Positions 7,004 to 8,909 of a stretch of DNA of 8,909 nt are shown here, piece by piece. The notes under the pieces are model-generated. The model worked only from the letters and a program-made list of their open reading frames with translations, had not been told where the DNA came from and searched no databases. Origin of the DNA: Candidatus Delongbacteria bacterium (GTDB taxonomy: Bacteria; Bacteroidota; Bacteroidia; Bacteroidales; ML635J-15); assembly GCA_027858215.1 (NCBI GenBank), contig JAQIDD010000304.1, positions 1 through 8,909 of the forward strand, read 5' to 3'. The position numbers and the translations under genes were made by a program. The stretch's first letter is position 1. Each line of letters starts with the position of its first letter.

Positions 7004-7571
7004 TGATAACAAAAGATCCTTTGGGGTTATTAATTGTCCAGCTTGAAAAATCCTGGTTTGATTCAAAACCGGTGCCTATAAAAATTTCTTCTTTGGTAGT
7101 GATTCTTACAAATTTATCTGTGTAAATACGCTCGTTTTTGGTATCCCAAAAAAGTTGTTCAGTGTTGATCTGTTCTTCTTTTACGAGATTTTTTCCCACA
7201 ACGTTACGTTTTGCTTCCCACAATTGTTGTTTGGCATAGTAGATACCATACTCTGCCTTGATTACAGATTCAACCGTATCCTGATTGTAAAATTTAACAG
7301 TCAGGCCTTCAGGATACTCATCATAGGGAGATGCATCCTGTTCTTCAGGCTTAAAACTTTGCATGACAGGAGCGTCCAACACAACCCTTTTCTGGCCGGA
7401 ATCTGTCATCATCGTATGTAAATCATTGATTTTTATGGTTGGCAACTCCGTTTCATAGGTGATTTGTTTTACCTCGCTAATATCATTTTCACAGGCAAAA
7501 AACAAAAGCACACCTCCTGCAATAATGATAAAGCATGCTATATGTTTATGTAAGTTACAAAATATGTTCAC
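6978..7571 (-). CDS. lptC: LptC-like lipopolysaccharide export periplasmic protein
   Basis: LptC is the inner-membrane-anchored link of the Lpt bridge, passing lipopolysaccharide from LptB2FG to LptA. The 197-residue protein has an N-terminal hydrophobic segment (about 12-26) followed by Cys27 in FFAC, a loose lipobox of the kind seen in Bacteroidota, so it may be a lipoprotein rather than a single-helix protein. The rest is beta-rich and matches the LptC pattern: VVLDAPVMQSF (63-73), YPEGLTVKFY (86-95), AEYGIYY (106-112), LWEAKRNVVG (117-126), ERIYTDKFVRI (147-157) and GTGFESNQDFSSW (166-178). The start is GTG at 7571: an in-frame TAG lies five codons upstream, and no ATG occurs before the hydrophobic segment. 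The upstream TPR gene ends 20 bp away; the downstream gene starts inside its 3' end. No lptA, lptB or lptF/G gene is in the window. Confidence 0.85.
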   Translation of the reverse strand: MNIFCNLHKHIACFIIIAGGVLLFFACENDISEVKQITYETELPTIKINDLHTMMTDSGQKRVVLDAPVMQSFKPEEQDASPYDEYPEGLTVKFYNQDTVESVIKAEYGIYYAKQQLWEAKRNVVGKNLVKEEQINTEQLFWDTKNERIYTDKFVRITTKEEIFIGTGFESNQDFSSWTINNPKGSFVINENEQEPS

Positions 7572-7581
7572 GTTAGCTGTG

Positions 7582-7585
7582 TCCT
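7582..7585 (-). promoter_or_regulatory. Candidate ribosome binding site for lptC
   Basis: AGGA on the minus strand lies 10 bases before the GTG start of lptC, in the 20-bp gap after the TPR gene. It supports the GTG start, because no ATG is available. Shine-Dalgarno use is weak in Bacteroidota, so this is only modest support. Confidence 0.4.
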
Positions 7586-7591
7586 ATGGTA

Positions 7592-8896
7592 TTATTGATT
7601 GAACCTTACTGTGGTTGTTTCATTGATCCAGCAGTTTACTGTATATGCCTCGCCTTCCATAACTTCATAGAAAAAGGCATCTTTTTTTGTGGGGAAATAC
7701 TGGCTGTATTTTGAAATCATGGGATTTACCTCATCAGCCAGTTCCGGGGATACCGATTTAGCTTTTAACAATTTATCAACCACTGCCCAATACACGGTAA
7801 GGTGCTCAAATTCATTCTCGCCACAATCGCTGGCAACGGATGCGTAAATCTGTGCCAGGAGTTTGTAGGATTTTCCATGTTCAGGATCAGCACCAATTGC
7901 CTTTTTGGCATAACTCCTTGCTGTCTGGTATTGGTCCATCTGATTAAAGTACAGTAGCCCCAGTTCAAAATACAGGGCTGCTTTCTTGCTTTCATCTTCC
8001 TGCATTTCTATGGATTCTTTGTAATAACGTTCTGCTTTTTTAGCGTTGTTGTTTTTGAAAAAGTATTGAGCCAGGGAGTGTGCTGCACTGGCCGTTTTTT
8101 CCATGGCATACATTTTTTCTGATACTTCGGCAAACAGCTTAGAATCAAAACATTGTTGTTGTTCCATTATGGTTTGAATGGTTCTTAACATAGCCCTGTT
8201 GTCAAGATTCTTTTCATATATGGGACGAAAAACATCTTCAAGCATAGCACAACCCAACTCACCTGTATTGATTAACATCCGGTCAACTTGTTCTTTGGCT
8301 TTTGCTGCTTCCTGATCTCCAGCACTGATTTTTTGTTCAAAAATTTGTGAGATTTCTGTGTACAATTTAATCAATTCTTTTGTGGTGATAAAATCGTTTT
8401 GAACCAATGCGGCGGCAAGCTGAAAATAGCGCCCCAATACATTACTGCTTGTTTCAACACCATCTATTATTACGGCTTCTTCAAACAATTTATATGCCTG
8501 CATGGCTTTTGACTGGCGGTAAGTCATGATGGCGATGGCTTTGCGACCGAGGTTGTTTCCTTTGTCCCCAAAGTGTTTCGTGCGTTTATCATATATCATC
8601 AGCAATGTGTCAATATAAGCTTCTTTTGTGTCGCCTTCTGATTTTTCGATCATTTTCTCAAGGATATTCGGTCCCTGGATATAAATGTTCTTTGTTGATT
8701 TTGGGCAATGGTTAAAACACCAACTCCATGCAGGATAAGCATCTGCAAAACTTTCTTGTTTATAAAACTGGTCATAGGTTGATAATTGTGCGCGGCACGT
8801 TGCCGGTTCTTTACCAAATTTATTGTCTTCTTGCGCAAACGCAAGAGTCCCGGCCAAAAACAACATCATCCAGATAAAAATAGCTTTTGTTTTCAT
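7592..8896 (-). CDS. Secreted TPR-repeat protein, function unknown
   Basis: The 434-residue product starts with a Sec signal peptide (likely cleavage after AFA, residue 21) and no lipobox cysteine, so it should be periplasmic or outer-membrane associated. The middle and C-terminal parts are alpha-helical with tetratricopeptide-like pairs: about 270-300 (SLAQYFFKNNNAKKAERYY), 305-339 (AALYFELGLLYFNQ then ARSYAKKAIGADP) and 342-356. The N-terminal part has a conserved-looking WCFNHCPKSTKNIYIQG stretch (59-75). The mature chain holds seven cysteines (34, 60, 64, 216, 249, 358, 422), which could form disulfides in the periplasm. From memory, a TPR protein of this kind often precedes lptC and a CorC-like gene in Bacteroidales, so the position is probably ancestral. 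A scaffold role in envelope assembly is inferred from context. The start is the ATG at 8896; only 13 bases of upstream DNA are visible, too few to judge a promoter. Confidence 0.85.
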   Translation of the reverse strand: MKTKAIFIWMMLFLAGTLAFAQEDNKFGKEPATCRAQLSTYDQFYKQESFADAYPAWSWCFNHCPKSTKNIYIQGPNILEKMIEKSEGDTKEAYIDTLLMIYDKRTKHFGDKGNNLGRKAIAIMTYRQSKAMQAYKLFEEAVIIDGVETSSNVLGRYFQLAAALVQNDFITTKELIKLYTEISQIFEQKISAGDQEAAKAKEQVDRMLINTGELGCAMLEDVFRPIYEKNLDNRAMLRTIQTIMEQQQCFDSKLFAEVSEKMYAMEKTASAAHSLAQYFFKNNNAKKAERYYKESIEMQEDESKKAALYFELGLLYFNQMDQYQTARSYAKKAIGADPEHGKSYKLLAQIYASVASDCGENEFEHLTVYWAVVDKLLKAKSVSPELADEVNPMISKYSQYFPTKKDAFFYEVMEGEAYTVNCWINETTTVRFNQ

Positions 8897-8909
8897 TTTT
8901 TATTCATAT

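Noticed and set aside
7004..7066. Longer version of the small membrane protein starting at 7066
   Set aside because: The extra 21 residues lie wholly within lptC in another frame. The ATG at 7003 gives a compact two-helix protein with a basic N-terminus.

Overview
This window looks like a piece of a Bacteroidota chromosome, most likely Bacteroidales/Marinilabiliales-like. That placement is inferred from protein styles and not from a marker gene: an OmpA protein with a long coiled coil, a TonB-dependent receptor with an N-terminal carboxypeptidase-regulatory-like domain, an LptC with a lipoprotein-type signal, weak Shine-Dalgarno sites, and AT-rich DNA. I recognise no RNA genes, CRISPR arrays, insertion sequences or prophage genes. 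Coding density is high.

The left block (1-2884, plus strand) is a compact run of four genes: an OmpA-family peptidoglycan-binding protein cut by the window edge, a radical SAM/SPASM protein, folK (pterin pyrophosphokinase of folate synthesis) and tadA (tRNA A34 deaminase). The gap between the first two is 8 bp. The next two junctions overlap by 8 and 14 bp, so co-transcription and translational coupling are likely. The radical SAM enzyme is the member of this block whose reaction cannot be read from sequence.

The middle (2885-5496) is a 185-bp non-coding leader followed by a solitary TonB-dependent outer-membrane receptor on the plus strand. It has a signal peptide, a regulatory-like domain, a plug and a beta-barrel. 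No SusD-like partner is next to it.

The right block (8896-5501, minus strand) is a second tight operon: a secreted TPR protein, LptC (periplasmic component of lipopolysaccharide export, with a GTG start), a 75-residue two-helix membrane protein overlapping the lptC end by 26 bp, and a DUF21-CBS-CorC_HlyC membrane protein. It runs tail to tail into the TonB receptor with a 4-bp gap. All four products are predicted to be secreted or membrane bound, so the block reads as an envelope-maintenance operon.

The window is mostly ordinary core genome. I do not see a convincing new multi-gene system. The items most worth checking are the radical SAM/SPASM protein with a reduced set of auxiliary cysteines, and the uncharacterised small membrane protein lodged between lptC and the CorC-like gene.
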